DNA of 7,451 nt from Novosphingobium sp. (GTDB lineage: Bacteria; Pseudomonadota; Alphaproteobacteria; Sphingomonadales; Sphingomonadaceae), in the NCBI GenBank assembly GCA_027490345.1, contig JAIXYF010000181.1, positions 1-7,451 of the forward strand, in the 5' to 3' direction. Positions 6,871 to 7,451 of the stretch are shown here, in pieces (position 1 is the stretch's first letter; each line of letters begins with the position of its first letter). The notes beneath the pieces are model-generated. The model saw only the letters and a program-made list of their open reading frames with translations, did not search any database and was not told where the DNA came from. A program made the position numbers and the translations under genes.

Positions 6871-6943
6871 GCCGCCGTCCCGCCAGCTTGATTGCCTTTG
6901 CGCCGGGTTTGGCATTGCGAATGGCCACATCGGTCAAAGCCAC
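6871..6943 (-). pseudogene. Tyrosine integrase (DUF4102/P4 type), N-terminal stump
   Basis: The GTG at 6943 opens MALTDVAIRNAKPGAKAIKLA, the near-invariant beginning of the arm-binding DUF4102 domain of P4-type tyrosine integrases, which insert genomic islands into tRNA genes. Normal members are about 400 residues; here the match ends after 21 codons at 6881. Removing one base from the CCC at 6879-6881 would restore KLADGG, the usual continuation, so a one-base frameshift is likely; but a few residues later the similarity stops anyway, so the catalytic domain with its Arg and Tyr residues is gone. It lies 212 bases downstream of the tRNA-Gly 3' end in the same direction, the standard place for the integrase of a tRNA-borne island. 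No clear ribosome site is seen. It is non-functional as it stands. Confidence 0.72.
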
Positions 6944-6979
6944 GGATTTCCTGGCCTCTTCGGGGTCTGCACTCCCAGT

Positions 6980-7001
6980 ACACCCCCAAGTATGGGGGTG
7001 T
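6980..7001. repeat. Perfect 8-bp inverted repeat upstream of the integrase stump
   Basis: ACACCCCC (6980-6987) and GGGGGTGT (6994-7001) are perfect complements around the six-base loop AAGTAT. It lies 37 bases before the integrase start on the minus strand. No T-run follows, so it looks more like a protein-binding palindrome or mRNA leader hairpin than a terminator. Both arms are copies of the G5 unit that also occurs at 7021-7042. Confidence 0.55.
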
Positions 7002-7042
7002 CGAGTTGGCCGTATTGCACATACCCCCCAATCATACCCCCA
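6980..7042 (-). repeat. Cluster of GGGGGT(A/G)T units, possible integrase arm sites
   Basis: On the minus strand TGGGGGTAT (7042-7034), TGGGGGGTAT (7030-7021) and TTGGGGGTGT (6989-6980) are direct copies of one unit; the plus strand carries ATGGGGGTGT at 6992-7001. The first two are spaced 12-13 bases apart, about one helical turn. They lie between the tRNA and the integrase stump, where the arm-type sites of a tyrosine recombinase and its own promoter are usually found. The role is inferred; the repeats are seen. Confidence 0.5.
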
Positions 7043-7077
7043 GCGATTGGTGGCTGGATGCGGGGGCGAGTGAACGC

Positions 7078-7097
7078 TAGCGGCCTGATAGCCGCTA
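7078..7097. repeat. 7-bp hairpin between tRNA-Gly and the G5 repeats
   Basis: TAGCGGC (7078-7084) and GCCGCTA (7091-7097) are perfect complements with the loop CTGATA. It is about 60 bases past the tRNA 3' end on the minus strand. It could be a weak terminator for the tRNA transcript or a recombination-related structure; there is no T-run after it on the minus strand, and only AAAT follows on the plus strand. Confidence 0.4.
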
Positions 7098-7155
7098 AAT
7101 CCCTCGGATTTTTGGGGTTTGTCCAGACGCCTGCAGACGTGGTCGGACAGGAAAA

Positions 7156-7229
7156 TGGAGCGGGTGAAGGGAATCGAACCCTCGTATTCAGCTTGGGAAG
7201 CTGCTGCTCTACCATTGAGCTACACCCGC
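7156..7229 (-). tRNA. tRNA-Gly (anticodon CCC), CCA encoded
   Basis: The minus strand folds as a complete tRNA: acceptor arm GCGGGTG (7229-7223) with CACCCGC (7166-7160), D arm GCTCAATGGTAGAGC, anticodon loop TTCCCAA giving anticodon CCC and reading GGG, a four-base variable loop, T arm GAGGG-TTCGATT-CCCTT, discriminator T at 7159 and encoded CCA at 7158-7156. The anticodon stem has one weak outer pair (G-A). Its 3' end faces the integrase stump 212 bases away, so this gene is the likely attachment site of the degraded element, with the crossover probably in the T-arm/3' end (about 7156-7185). No second copy of that 3' end was seen in the window. Confidence 0.95.
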
Positions 7230-7451
7230 ATGGGGCTGATGGCCGGCCTGCCAGGCAAAGCCAGCACCTGCATCCAGCGCCGCTGCAGGCCTATGGCGGG
7301 ATCGCTGGCGCGCATCAAGCCCCTTTTGCGACGAGGGGGGCGCCTGCCGCGAGCCGTGTCGGCCTGAGGCGGAACGGCCCGCGCATCGGCATTTGAAATG
7401 GGAAAGGGCAAAATCCGTTTGCCTAGTGCCCGCCCTCTGGCTAAAGCCCGC
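7230..7451. other. Region behind tRNA-Gly, no gene seen
   Basis: This stretch lies upstream of the tRNA 5' end and should contain its promoter. A loose candidate on the minus strand is TTGATG (7318-7313) and CATAGG (7295-7290) with a 17-base spacer, but the second box matches poorly. Short open frames on both strands show no recognisable protein. GCCCGC occurs twice near the right edge as a short direct repeat. Confidence 0.4.

Noticed and set aside
6980..7042. CRISPR-like repeat array
   Set aside because: The repeated unit is only about 9 bases, spacing is irregular and there are no spacers; it looks like protein-binding iterons instead.
7290..7318. Candidate tRNA promoter, TTGATG and CATAGG with 17-base spacing on the minus strand
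   Set aside because: Only one box is a fair match and the implied leader is more than 50 bases; not strong enough to list as a feature.
7119..7367. Plus-strand open frame containing MERVKGIEPSYSAWEAAALPLSYTRM
   Set aside because: This is the antisense reading of the tRNA-Gly gene, a well-known spurious protein in databases.

Overview
The window comes from a GC-rich bacterium. Its codon use, with strong G/C at third positions, and the style of its proteins suggest an alphaproteobacterium, most likely a sphingomonad; that assignment is inference from sequence style alone. It falls into two unlike halves.

Positions 1-5159 hold a compact plus-strand glycolate-utilisation operon in the order glcB-glcD-glcE-glcF-glcG. 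The genes are the C-terminal third of malate synthase G (cut by the window edge), the three subunits of membrane-associated glycolate oxidase (GlcD and GlcE flavin-type subunits, GlcF iron-sulfur subunit) and the small GlcG/DUF336 protein. glcD/glcE and glcE/glcF overlap, and the other gaps are 16 and 33 nt, so translation is probably coupled. Together GlcDEF oxidises glycolate to glyoxylate and passes the electrons to the respiratory chain, while GlcB condenses glyoxylate with acetyl-CoA to give malate. The promoter and any regulator lie outside the window on the left.

Positions 5160-7155 are different. All coding traces are on the minus strand, point towards the glc operon, and are broken. 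Reading along the minus strand from a tRNA-Gly(CCC) gene at 7229-7156, there are: a regulatory-looking stretch with repeated GGGGGT(A/G)T units and two perfect hairpins; the first about 21-24 codons of a tyrosine integrase of the DUF4102/P4 type, which then loses its frame; an unassignable stretch; the N-terminal 166 codons of a membrane sensor, ending inside its second transmembrane helix at a G-rich frame switch; and a family-4 glycosyltransferase that appears to lack the start of its N-terminal domain. The arrangement reads as the eroded, deletion-fused edge of an integrative element that used the tRNA-Gly gene as its attachment site.

Positions 7230-7451, behind the tRNA, show no supportable gene. 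I found no CRISPR array, intact insertion sequence or intact defence or biosynthetic system. The points most worth a second look are the sensor/glycosyltransferase junction, the integrase stump and the G5 repeats between it and the tRNA.
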